NCBI GenBank assembly: GCA_031264715.1 | Contig: JAISDP010000343.1 | Location: forward strand, 1 to 6,203 | Reading direction: 5' to 3' | Origin: Bacteroidales bacterium | Lineage (GTDB): Bacteria > Bacteroidota > Bacteroidia > Bacteroidales > UBA4181 | DNA length: 6,203 bases | Shown here: piece after piece, positions 1 through 6,203 of the stretch | Numbering within the stretch: position 1 is the first letter of the stretch | How the letters are laid out: each line of letters begins with the position of its first letter | The notes under the pieces: generated by a model | Databases searched by the model: none | What the model was told of the DNA's origin: nothing | The model's input: the letters and a program-made list of their open reading frames with translations, nothing else | Position numbers and translations under genes: made by a program

Positions 1-687
1 GATGGTTCCGGCGGTATCTACCATATCGTCCACAATCACCACATCCTTGTTTTCCACATCGCCAATGACTTTCATCTCGCTAATTTCGTTCGCCTTCTTG
101 CGCAACTTGTAACAGATGGCCATTTCAGCATTCAGGAAACGCGAATAGGCATTGGCACGCTTGGTGCCTCCCACATCCGGGGCGGAAATAACAAGGTTTT
201 CGAGGTTCAAATTTTTCAGATAAGGCACAAATATGGGCGATGCATACAAGTGATCGACGGGAATATCGAAAAATCCCTGTATCGGATCGGCATGCAGATC
301 CATGGTCATTACACGATCGACTCCTGCTGCTACCAGCAGGTTGGCAACCATTTTGGCTCCTATGGCGCAACGGGGCCTGTCTTTACGATCCTGGCGCGCA
401 AAACCGAAATAAGGCATTACGGCTACGATTTTGTATGCCGAAGCCCGTTTTGCCGCATCGATCATCAATAACAATTCAAACAAATGCTCGGTGGGAGGAA
501 AGGTCGATTGGATGATAAAAACGGTTGATCCTCTGACGGATTCCTCATAAGCCGGTTGAAACTCGCCGTCGCTGAAACGGAGTATGGAGCACTTTCCCAA
601 CTCGGAACCGTAGCTGCGGGCTATTTTCTCGGCAAGTTCCAGCGAACCGGAACCTGCAAAAATTTTGATAGGACTATCGCCTGACAT
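1..687 (-). CDS. prs: Ribose-phosphate pyrophosphokinase (PRPP synthetase), C-terminus cut by window edge
   Basis: The enzyme makes 5-phosphoribosyl 1-pyrophosphate from ribose 5-phosphate and ATP in the cytoplasm, feeding purine, pyrimidine, NAD, histidine and tryptophan synthesis. I translated the minus strand from the ATG at 685-687: 229 residues remain open to the window edge, and the family is usually about 310-320 residues, so roughly 85 C-terminal residues are missing. Visible landmarks are the N-terminal IKIFAGSGS and RFSDGEF segments (residues 7-15 and 37-43), the catalytic flexible loop FARQDRKDRPR (96-106), DLHADPIQGFF with the active-site His132 (130-140), the ribose-5-phosphate region APDVGGTKRA (169-178), and the PRPP-binding loop VIVDDMVDTAGT (217-228). 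The ATG is followed directly by conserved sequence, which supports this start. The gene lies 121 bp downstream of the sulfatase stop and has its own -7 box. I see nothing unusual in the visible part. Confidence 0.97.
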   Translation of the reverse strand, partial: MSGDSPIKIFAGSGSLELAEKIARSYGSELGKCSILRFSDGEFQPAYEESVRGSTVFIIQSTFPPTEHLFELLLMIDAAKRASAYKIVAVMPYFGFARQDRKDRPRCAIGAKMVANLLVAAGVDRVMTMDLHADPIQGFFDIPVDHLYASPIFVPYLKNLNLENLVISAPDVGGTKRANAYSRFLNAEMAICYKLRKKANEISEMKVIGDVENKDVVIVDDMVDTAGTI

Positions 688-726
688 GGTGATGTTTATG
701 GTTAATTTGGCATGAAATAAGCGTGA

Positions 727-734
727 CAAATGTA
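727..734 (-). promoter_or_regulatory. Candidate -7 box of the prs promoter
   Basis: The minus strand reads TACATTTG, an exact match to the Bacteroidota -7 consensus TAnnTTTG, about 40 bp upstream of the prs ATG. An A7 run (T7 on the coding strand) lies just upstream at 738-744. I see no convincing TTTG -33 element at 19-21 bp, so the assignment rests on the -7 box and its position. It suggests prs is transcribed independently of the sulfatase. Confidence 0.55.
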
Positions 735-808
735 CGGAAAAAAATGATATATGACCGGGTCGAAGTTTTAATTCCTATTATGTTCATTATAAATTGTGAC
801 CAAAGAGT

Positions 809-2428
809 TTATTGCTTTTTGAAGGTATCGTAATCTGTCGGATTAACCCAAGTGGTTTGTTTCCAGGGTTCTGTTATTTCACCCGACTGTACCCGTTCCC
901 AAAAATTCCAGGCCTTGTCCTGGTGAAACGGGTAACAATCAAAAACATCACCATTGCCTGACACGCGCGGATCGCCTTGCTGACGGAGCATGGTAAAGAG
1001 ATCTTCCCGCAGTTTCGTCTTTTGCCGGGCATATTGCGGATTTTCAGCAAGGTTCAGAATACAGTCCTTATCCACGGCAAGATTGTACAACTCTTCTTCC
1101 GGACGTTTTCCAAACGACAGTTGCCAATACCACATATTCCGGTCTTCGCGCCGCATGTTCAGTATTTCCGTTTTGGCGGGCGAGCCGTCGCAGTCGAGGT
1201 AGCCTGTTTCGGGATTTCCGCCAGGAAAGAGCCATGGTTTCAAATTGTTAATATATAGCAGACTGTCGCAAATGATGGCTCGAATCGGATATCCCTGGTT
1301 ATCCGGTCGCCCATAATCATGCCGCTCTCTTCCCAGCAGGGTAAAACTGCGATAATCAGTGGCGGTTCCGCTTTTCCCGTTACGGAAAATATCGTACAAT
1401 CCTTTTCCTGCGGGTTGTTGCATCCCGTTTTGTACAGGATTGATGCGGCTTACCTCGAGGAAAGTCGGTGCAAAATCGACAAAATTGATGTAGTCGGTTA
1501 CTTTCCTGCCGGGATTTGCGATACCTTTTTTCCACATGATGGCCAGCGGCATGTGGCCGGATAATTCGTAACCGTTGGCTTTTCCCCGTGGAAAAGGCAT
1601 CCCGTTGTCCGAAGTGATGATAACAATCGTATTATCAAGCGCTCCTCTTTTCTCCAACTCATCAAGCATCATCACTATGTGCCTGTCCAGGTACTCGATT
1701 TCGAAGGCGTAGTCCAGCATGTCCGTACGTACGGTTTCGTTATCCGGCCAGAATACCGGAACCTTGTCGATCATATCCCTGGTTTTTCCGCCCTCAGTTT
1801 CGCCGGAACCAAAACCGTATGCCCTGTGAGGCTCGGTAAATCCGGCCCAAAAGAACCACGGCGCTCCGCCTTGGTTTTGATCCAGGAAATCCTTGAAATT
1901 AGCGGCATAATCCGTTGTGCCGATTTGCGGAACGGGCGGTTTGGCTCTTTGCTTCTGGAAGGGCGTGCCTGTCAGTCTGCGCGGGGTTCCGTCGCTGTGT
2001 ACGGCGCTTCCGGGCGCCCATCCTTTCCCGGTAAAGGCCACATCATACCCGTTTTCTTTCAGCGTCTCAGTTACCACTTTAATATCGGCAGGAAAATTCG
2101 AGATGTGATTTCCTGCTTCACGAAGTTGCCACGAATAAAGCCCGGTGAGCACGCACGCCCTCGATGGCGCCGATTTAGCATTGGGCGTGTAGCAATTTGC
2201 AAAGAGGATACCTTCGCGTGCAACCCGATCAAATCCGGGAGTATTGACCCAACGGCAACCGTTCGCGCCAAAGTGCGGATACGATGCATCATCGGCAATG
2301 CAAAACAGGATGTTCGGCCTTCCCGGGTTGTTGGTTGATACTTTTTTGGGGCTTTTCTGGGCCAACAATCCGGACGACGTCACTCCCGAAATAAGAATGA
2401 GCGAAGTAAACGACAGGGATACTTTCAT
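809..2428 (-). CDS. Secreted Ser-type sulfatase, heparan N-sulfatase (sulfamidase)-like
   Basis: This 539-residue protein is a type I sulfatase of the alkaline-phosphatase superfamily, hydrolysing sulfate esters or sulfamates of glycans. Residues 1-23 form a signal peptide (hydrophobic core, likely cut after LLA-23); no lipobox Cys is present, so a periplasmic or exported soluble enzyme is expected. Active-site landmarks are IADD with metal ligands D46-D47, the sulfatase signature SAPSR (86-90) whose Ser86 would become formylglycine, GKGW with Lys135, EPH with His201, SDNG with metal ligands D274-N275, and Lys283. The C-terminal subdomain has GRERHDYGRPDN (366-377) and GNPETGYLDCDGSP (404-417), which I associate with the SGSH-like group (probably SulfAtlas S1_8). 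A Ser at the modified position implies maturation by an anaerobic sulfatase-maturating enzyme, which is not in the window. Substrate is unproven: heparan N-sulfate is a guess from family resemblance. No polysaccharide-utilisation genes flank it. Confidence 0.93.
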   Translation of the reverse strand: MKVSLSFTSLILISGVTSSGLLAQKSPKKVSTNNPGRPNILFCIADDASYPHFGANGCRWVNTPGFDRVAREGILFANCYTPNAKSAPSRACVLTGLYSWQLREAGNHISNFPADIKVVTETLKENGYDVAFTGKGWAPGSAVHSDGTPRRLTGTPFQKQRAKPPVPQIGTTDYAANFKDFLDQNQGGAPWFFWAGFTEPHRAYGFGSGETEGGKTRDMIDKVPVFWPDNETVRTDMLDYAFEIEYLDRHIVMMLDELEKRGALDNTIVIITSDNGMPFPRGKANGYELSGHMPLAIMWKKGIANPGRKVTDYINFVDFAPTFLEVSRINPVQNGMQQPAGKGLYDIFRNGKSGTATDYRSFTLLGRERHDYGRPDNQGYPIRAIICDSLLYINNLKPWLFPGGNPETGYLDCDGSPAKTEILNMRREDRNMWYWQLSFGKRPEEELYNLAVDKDCILNLAENPQYARQKTKLREDLFTMLRQQGDPRVSGNGDVFDCYPFHQDKAWNFWERVQSGEITEPWKQTTWVNPTDYDTFKKQ

Positions 2429-2488
2429 ATATTCTGATGAAATAAGATTTATTAGATAGTACGTTTGGCGGAATAATTTTCAAAAGAA

Positions 2489-2529
2489 CAAAAGTACAAA
2501 AATACAATACAGGGTTAGCGACAGGCAAA
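2489..2529 (-). promoter_or_regulatory. Candidate sulfatase promoter with two abutting -7 boxes
   Basis: On the minus strand two TAnnTTTG matches sit end to end: TATTTTTG (2497-2504) followed by TACTTTTG (2489-2496). A TTTG at 2526-2529 precedes the first with a 21-bp spacer, fitting the Bacteroidota -33/-7 layout. The start codon is about 60 bp downstream of the second box, so the leader would be about 55 nt. Either or both boxes could be used. This argues that the sulfatase is not only a read-through product of uvrB. Confidence 0.55.
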
Positions 2530-2654
2530 AAATAAACCGGATATTGCATCGCCAGATTGCCGCTCAACGGTGGGGAAAGACATTTTCCTGCTTCCTGCAA
2601 GTCTGCACGGCTGTTGCCCGCCAGGGCATATCAATAGAATCAATGCGGAAAACA

Positions 2655-4673
2655 TCAAATCTCCTTTTCCTGCAGCAGTTTTTCCAATGCATACATCTCG
2701 TCGCGCAGGCGTGCTGCTTCCATGAAATCGAGGTCCCTGGCAGCCTTTTGCATGTCGCGCTTGGTTCGTGCTATGGTTTTTTCGAGGGCATCACGGGTCA
2801 TATACTTCACCACCGGTTCAGCCGCTATGTTCACGTTGCCCGATTCGACATACGCCCGTGATTGTTTCCTGCTTTCGGAAAGGGGGTTGCCCATGATCGA
2901 GCCCAGCGCCTTGACGATCTGCCTGGGGGTGATACCGTTCTTTTCGTTGTATTCCAGTTGTTTTGCCCGCCGGCGATTCGTTTCGTCAATGGCGCGCTGC
3001 ATGCTTTCGGTGATCTTGTCGGAATACATGATCACCCGGCCATTGATGTTACGGGCGGCGCGTCCTGCAGTCTGCGTCAGCGAGCGCTCGGAACGCAGGA
3101 AACCCTCTTTATCAGCGTCGAGGATGACAACAAGCGATACTTCGGGTAAGTCCAGTCCTTCGCGCAGCAGGTTGACGCCTATCAGCACGTCGAAACGTCC
3201 GGCACGCAAGTCTTCCATAATCTCCACACGTTTCAGGGTATCCACATCCGAATGGATATAGCGGCAACGGATGTTTGTCCCGGCTAAGAATCTGGTCAAC
3301 TCCTCGGCCATGCGCTTGGTGAGCGTCGTCACCAGTACACGTTCTTTACGTTCCACGCATTGATGCACGTTCTCCATCAGGTCGTCGATCTGGGTCAGGC
3401 TGGGTCTCACGTCGATCACCGGGTCGAGGAGTCCCGTAGGACGGATCACCTGTTCGATGATCACCCCTTCGCTTTTTTCCAGTTCGTGGTCGGCTGGCGT
3501 GGCGCTCACGTAGATCGTTTGCCCTACCAGCGCTTCGAACTCCTCAAACCTCAATGGGCGGTTGTCGATGGCTGCAGGCAGGCGGAACCCGTATTCCACC
3601 AGGTTTAGCTTGCGCGAATGATCACCGCCGTACATGGCGTGTATCTGCGGGATGGTGACATGGCTTTCGTCAATCACCGTGATGAAATCTTCAGGAAAAT
3701 AATCCAGCAAACAGAACGGGCGCATACCCGGCGACCGGTTGTCGAAATAACGCGAATAGTTTTCGATACCCGAGCAGTACCCCAGTTCGTGCATCATCTC
3801 GAGATCGTAAGTCACACGCGCCTCAAGACGTTTGGCTTCCAGATGGCGACCGTTGGCGCTGAGGAAATCAAGCTGCTTCACCAGGTCGTCCTGTATATGG
3901 TTGAACGCCGACTGTTGCCGATCCTTGGTTGTAACGAAAATGTTAGCCGGGAAGATGCGCATTTCTTCGAACTTGCCCTCCACGTGGTTGTTGAAAGGAT
4001 CGAAGGTGTAGATCTCCTCGATTTCATCGCCCCAGAATACTACACGGCAGGCCACATCGCTGTAGGCAAGGTAAATATCCACCGTATCGCCTTTCACACG
4101 GAATGTACCGCGCTTAAATTCGCACTCGCTCCTGAAATAAAGGCTTGACACTAGCTGGTGCAGGAACCTGTTGCGGCTGATGGTCATTCCCTGCTTGATG
4201 TATATCGTATTTTCATGGAAATCGGTGGGATTGCCGATACCATAGAGACACGATACGGACGATACCACAATCACGTCGCGACGCCCCGACAGCAACGATG
4301 AAGTAGTGCTCAACCGCAGCTTTTCGATCTCGTCGTTGATCGAAAGGTCCTTTTCGATGTAGGTATCCGTGGACGGGATGTAGGCTTCGGGTTGATAATA
4401 ATCGTAGTATGATACGAAATATTCCACGGCGTTGTTTGGGAAAAACGTCTTAAATTCGCCGTACAACTGTGCTGCCAGCGTCTTGTTATGGCTTAGTATC
4501 AATGCCGGGCGTTGCAGTTCCTTGATCACATTGGCAACAGTGAAGGTCTTGCCCGATCCCGTGACGCCTAACAGGGTTTGGTATTGTGTGCCTGATTTCA
4601 GCCCATTCACAAGTTGGAGGATGGCGTCGGGCTGATCGCCACTCGGTACAAAATCAGAAATGAGTTCGAACAC
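2655..4673 (-). CDS. uvrB: UvrABC system protein B (excinuclease ABC subunit B)
   Basis: UvrB receives damaged DNA from UvrA, verifies the lesion with its ATP-driven beta-hairpin, and recruits UvrC for dual incision in nucleotide excision repair. The 672-residue length is full for the family. Domains in order: N-terminal FELISDF-PSGDQPDAI (2-18); Walker A GVTGSGKT (36-43); the aromatic beta-hairpin YYDYYQPEAYIP (89-100); the UvrA-interacting domain (about 150-250); the Walker B-type box IDESH (334-338); SATP (390-393); helicase motifs including GVNLLREGLDLPE (499-511) and QTAGRAARN (534-542); and a C-terminal UVR motif (about 628-665) that binds UvrC. The start is GTG at 4671-4673: an in-frame TAA lies three codons upstream, and the next residues are the conserved N-terminus, so no ATG alternative fits. 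The AAAGG just before the GTG is too close to act as a standard ribosome binding site. The stop is TGA. The gene is followed by 226 bp before the sulfatase. All key residues appear intact. Confidence 0.98.
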   Translation of the reverse strand: MFELISDFVPSGDQPDAILQLVNGLKSGTQYQTLLGVTGSGKTFTVANVIKELQRPALILSHNKTLAAQLYGEFKTFFPNNAVEYFVSYYDYYQPEAYIPSTDTYIEKDLSINDEIEKLRLSTTSSLLSGRRDVIVVSSVSCLYGIGNPTDFHENTIYIKQGMTISRNRFLHQLVSSLYFRSECEFKRGTFRVKGDTVDIYLAYSDVACRVVFWGDEIEEIYTFDPFNNHVEGKFEEMRIFPANIFVTTKDRQQSAFNHIQDDLVKQLDFLSANGRHLEAKRLEARVTYDLEMMHELGYCSGIENYSRYFDNRSPGMRPFCLLDYFPEDFITVIDESHVTIPQIHAMYGGDHSRKLNLVEYGFRLPAAIDNRPLRFEEFEALVGQTIYVSATPADHELEKSEGVIIEQVIRPTGLLDPVIDVRPSLTQIDDLMENVHQCVERKERVLVTTLTKRMAEELTRFLAGTNIRCRYIHSDVDTLKRVEIMEDLRAGRFDVLIGVNLLREGLDLPEVSLVVILDADKEGFLRSERSLTQTAGRAARNINGRVIMYSDKITESMQRAIDETNRRRAKQLEYNEKNGITPRQIVKALGSIMGNPLSESRKQSRAYVESGNVNIAAEPVVKYMTRDALEKTIARTKRDMQKAARDLDFMEAARLRDEMYALEKLLQEKEI

Positions 4674-4716
4674 CCTTTGTTATTTTTGATTTTTAATGTT
4701 TGATTGCCGGAATTCG

Positions 4717-4740
4717 CGCCAAATATAAGGAATTTTGGCG
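4717..4740. repeat. Inverted repeat CGCCAAA-N10-TTTGGCG over the uvrB promoter, possible operator
   Basis: Perfect 7-bp arms at 4717-4723 and 4734-4740 are separated by 10 bp, and the left arm covers part of the uvrB -7 box. A repressor bound here would block transcription start. The element does not match the classical LexA boxes (CTGT-N8-ACAG or GAAC-N4-GTTC). The arms were found by eye and could be chance or could form a weak mRNA or DNA hairpin instead. Confidence 0.35.
4720..4727 (-). promoter_or_regulatory. Candidate -7 box of the uvrB promoter
   Basis: The minus strand reads TATATTTG, an exact TAnnTTTG match 46 bp upstream of the GTG start. The nearest TTTG upstream is only 14 bp away, closer than the usual 19-21 bp, so the -33 element is unclear. 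Confidence 0.55.
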
Positions 4741-4895
4741 TCAAAAACGAAAAATTCGGAATGGATAGTGCAATTCATTTCCCTGATTCCATACAATGTC
4801 TTATAAGCTATCATTTTTTATCCCTTCATGAAGTAATCCCCGACAGGCCTGCCCGGACATTGGAGCCACGGCACAAACGATTTTGGCCACGGCAT
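4741..4895. other. Intergenic stretch without a recognisable gene
   Basis: This lies between the uvrB promoter and the thioredoxin-like remnant. The plus-strand frame that runs into the remnant is open back to a TTG at 4704, but the translated residues show no family motif, no CxxC and no plausible start, so I do not call a gene. The left part is AT-rich; from about 4840 the composition rises to that of coding DNA, consistent with decayed coding sequence. No RNA gene or array is visible. Confidence 0.5.
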
Positions 4896-5033
4896 AAATT
4901 CGACAAAAACGCGAAAGATACGTATATGAATATCCCCTGGTACCTTCTGGTTGACGAAAATGGCCGGATCATCAAGGAACATGCCGAAACGCCTTCCGAA
5001 ATTGTCCGTGAGCCGGAAATACCATGGGGATAA
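4896..5033 (+). pseudogene. Remnant of a thioredoxin-like (TlpA/AhpC-TSA) protein, C-terminal fragment
   Basis: The plus-strand frame ending in TAA at 5031-5033 encodes IPWYLLVDENGRIIKEHAET followed by PS (about 4932-4997). This fits the C-terminal part of Bacteroidota TlpA-type thiol-disulfide proteins: cis-Pro in IP, then a hydrophobic strand, D-x-x-G-x-I-I, then A-x-x-P-S with the exact spacing seen in that family. The upstream thioredoxin fold and the CxxC redox centre are absent in all plus-strand frames I read, and no start fits, so it is most likely the end of a gene whose 5' part was deleted. It is the only plus-strand coding signal here and points away from uvrB. A functional short peptide is possible but unlikely. 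Confidence 0.55.
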
Positions 5034-5100
5034 AGGGGCATTAACACCCAGGCCTGACAGGGCCAAAACTGACGCGCGCCGGACAGGCCCCAAAGATGAT
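5034..5100. terminator. GC-rich spacer with competing short inverted repeats, possible weak terminator
   Basis: Between the RDD stop and the remnant's stop lie GGCCTG (5051-5056) with CAGGCC (5084-5089), GGGCC (5060-5064) with GGCCC (5086-5090), and GGGGC (5035-5039) with GCCCC (5087-5091). These pairings share the same right arm, so only one can form at a time. No clear U-run follows on the minus strand. It may end RDD transcription, but the evidence is weak. Confidence 0.2.
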
Positions 5101-5796
5101 TTACGGCAGCTTTCCCGATAAATATTGATAATCCTCCAGAATCCTTCTCAAGTACATATAGTCATGCGCGTTTGACGAAGTTCGGGTAATTGTTTTCACC
5201 TTATTGGCTAATTTTTTCAGGCCGACTTTATTACGGAGGGTTGCGGGGTTGGAAATGATCTGTGCGATTAAAGCCGCATCCCGGTCGCTGAGCAGTGTAG
5301 CCGTATCGTATGTTACAAGGTAATCGGGCGACACTTCCGGAACCTTCACTAATTTTGTACTGCTTTTGGTGCGCACCACGCAGGTTTTTGCCGCCAGGTC
5401 GCCCAGGCGCTGGCATCTGATGGTAAACATCATGCAAACAATCGCTACGGCGGCATTATCTACCAGGCGGAAAACCCACCGGAGGAAATAATCGCCGAAA
5501 GAAGGTACGGTACCGTCGATCTTTGCCACGCGAACGGACATGATCCGTTTGCCCGGACTTTGCCCGTTGAGCAACAGTTCGCACAGCAGGAAATAAAACA
5601 GGTAAGGCGCATAGATGATGATCGTCAGCCATATCGAAAAGCCGATATGGTTTGTACCGATCAGCAAAAACCAGATCATCAGCCAGAAGTACAATATCAG
5701 CCTGTCGAGTACCGCGGCGGCAAAGCGTTCGCCGATACTGGCCGTTTCGTACTCCAAACGAATATTCTGGGTGGTTTGTATTTCGATGTATGACAT
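5101..5796 (-). CDS. RDD-family integral membrane protein
   Basis: This 231-residue inner-membrane protein carries the RDD domain in its first ~145 residues. The first helix holds the family pattern GERFAAAVLDRL with Arg24 and Asp31; hydrophobic segments lie at about 27-47, 53-76 and 107-125. The loop NGQSPGKRIMSVRVAKIDG (77-95) and QRLGDLAAKTCVV (129-141, Asp133) are also typical of the family. Residues about 150-231 form a soluble, mostly helical cytoplasmic tail, as in other Bacteroidota RDD proteins. The molecular role of the family is poorly defined; ion transport has been shown for some members, but that cannot be transferred here. In Bacteroidota RDD genes often neighbour a SpoIIM-like gene; none is seen in the window. 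The start ATG at 5794-5796 directly precedes sequence typical of the family's N-terminus. No strong TAnnTTTG promoter is visible in the 95 bp upstream, so read-through from the gene to the right is possible. Confidence 0.88.
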   Translation of the reverse strand: MSYIEIQTTQNIRLEYETASIGERFAAAVLDRLILYFWLMIWFLLIGTNHIGFSIWLTIIIYAPYLFYFLLCELLLNGQSPGKRIMSVRVAKIDGTVPSFGDYFLRWVFRLVDNAAVAIVCMMFTIRCQRLGDLAAKTCVVRTKSSTKLVKVPEVSPDYLVTYDTATLLSDRDAALIAQIISNPATLRNKVGLKKLANKVKTITRTSSNAHDYMYLRRILEDYQYLSGKLP

Positions 5797-5891
5797 ATCT
5801 TTAACCCATATAAATAAAAGCTGTTTAAGCGAATCGTCCCTGACTGCCGCACGGTATGGGAAAAGAAAATCTACACGGACAGCAGGACAAA

Positions 5892-6203
5892 TTATTTCCC
5901 ATTTTGCTTTAATCGCGTAATTTCTGCAAGAAGAGCAGCCTGTTCCTTTTCGAGTTCTTCACGTTCTTTACGCTCCTTTTCGAGTTCTTTGCGCTCCTTT
6001 TCGAGTTCCCTTTCACGCTTTTCGAGTTCTGCCGCAAGTCTTTCACGCTCTGCCCGGCCTTTTTCCCTGCCGATGGTTTCACCTACAGCTTTTGCCGAGG
6101 CAAAGTAACTCAAATTATCACTGCGTATATGCTGGAGATAGTCGTAGAATTTCTGCTCCTCCGGAGTGAGATTGTCCCGGTCAAGCGCTTCGCGCGCCCT
6201 GGC
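5892..6203 (-). CDS. C-terminal part of a probable Rpn/PD-(D/E)XK nuclease-family transposase-like protein
   Basis: The minus-strand frame is open from the window edge to a TAA at 5892-5894, giving 103 residues; the N-terminus lies beyond the window. The visible start of the fragment reads REALDRDNLTPEEQKFYDYL, then a stretch with AKAVGETIGREKGRAERER, and then a charged heptad coiled coil of ELEKERK-type repeats ending in LKQNGK. This pattern (a T-P-E-E/x-Y segment followed by a G-x3-G-type basic linker and variable tail) is characteristic of the C-termini of Rpn-type recombination-promoting nucleases, annotated as PD-(D/E)XK nuclease family transposases and common in Bacteroidales. The catalytic domain is not in view, so the assignment is from the tail only. 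An internal TTG at 6111-6113 could be read as a start, but the conserved residues upstream in the same frame show the gene continues. Confidence 0.6.
   Translation of the reverse strand, partial: ARAREALDRDNLTPEEQKFYDYLQHIRSDNLSYFASAKAVGETIGREKGRAERERLAAELEKRERELEKERKELEKERKEREELEKEQAALLAEITRLKQNGK
5947..6029 (-). repeat. Heptad-encoding direct repeats (21/30 bp periodic) in the coiled-coil tail
   Basis: The 11-mer TTTTCGAGTTC (plus strand) occurs four times, at 5947, 5977, 5998 and 6019, spaced 30, 21 and 21 bp. The 21-bp spacing encodes one heptad of the ELEKERK coil; the 30-bp unit adds three residues (a stutter in the heptad). Near-identical DNA, not just similar protein, suggests recent tandem duplication and makes the tract prone to length change in steps of codons. 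Confidence 0.8.

Noticed and set aside
1679..2338. A 219-codon open frame on the plus strand inside the sulfatase gene
   Set aside because: It is antisense to a well-conserved sulfatase with all active-site motifs, its translation shows no recognisable family, and it has no start context. It is a codon-bias shadow.
2464..2470. A TTTGGCG half-site in the sulfatase leader, the same 7-mer as the uvrB inverted-repeat arm
   Set aside because: There is no second arm nearby, and the same 7-mer also occurs inside the sulfatase coding region near 1170, so a shared operator is not supported.
2575..2595. GGAAA...TTTCC hairpin downstream of uvrB as a terminator
   Set aside because: The stem is only 5 bp and AT-rich, and there is no following T-run on the minus strand; too weak to list.
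2722..4148. Several plus-strand open frames of 80-179 codons antisense to uvrB
   Set aside because: They mirror conserved UvrB domains, are compositionally odd and lack any motif or promoter.
4842..5089. GACAGGCC at 4842-4849 repeated at 5082-5089 around the thioredoxin-like remnant
   Set aside because: Only 8 bp match, in GC-rich DNA, with no further extension; not enough to call insertion or deletion scars.
4818..5093. Minus-strand open frames of 73-91 codons in the uvrB-RDD intergenic region
   Set aside because: They are antisense to the thioredoxin-like remnant, and neither shows a motif or a usable start.
5797..5891. TAGATTTT on the minus strand as an RDD promoter -7 box
   Set aside because: It misses the final G of TAnnTTTG, and the only TTTG upstream is 14 bp away; not convincing.

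Overview
The window looks like a chromosomal stretch from a Bacteroidota (probably Bacteroidales) genome. Three things point there: AT-rich intergenic stretches carrying TAnnTTTG boxes typical of the Bacteroidota primary sigma factor, weak or absent Shine-Dalgarno sequences, and the character of the proteins (a Ser-type anaerobically matured sulfatase, an RDD membrane protein with a soluble tail, an Rpn-like protein tail). The genus cannot be fixed from sequence alone.

All confident genes lie on the minus strand, so transcription runs right to left. From right to left: the C-terminal part of a protein with a highly charged heptad coiled coil, probably an Rpn/PD-(D/E)XK 'transposase-nuclease' (5892-6203, cut by the window edge); an RDD-family membrane protein (5101-5796); a 427-bp intergenic region holding a plus-strand remnant of a thioredoxin/TlpA-like gene (about 4896-5033) and the uvrB promoter with an overlapping inverted repeat; uvrB (2655-4673, GTG start), the DNA damage-recognition subunit of nucleotide excision repair; a secreted sulfatase of the heparan N-sulfatase-like type (809-2428); and prs, PRPP synthetase (1-687, its C-terminus outside the window).

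The genes do not form an obvious pathway. prs and uvrB are housekeeping genes, and the sulfatase sits alone between them, without the SusC/D pair, glycoside hydrolases or maturase expected of a polysaccharide-utilisation locus. Each of prs, the sulfatase and uvrB has its own candidate TAnnTTTG box, so they are probably transcribed separately. I do not see a new multi-gene system. The points most worth a second look are the inverted repeat over the uvrB -7 box, the thioredoxin-like gene remnant, the isolated sulfatase and the 21-bp repeated coiled-coil coding segment.
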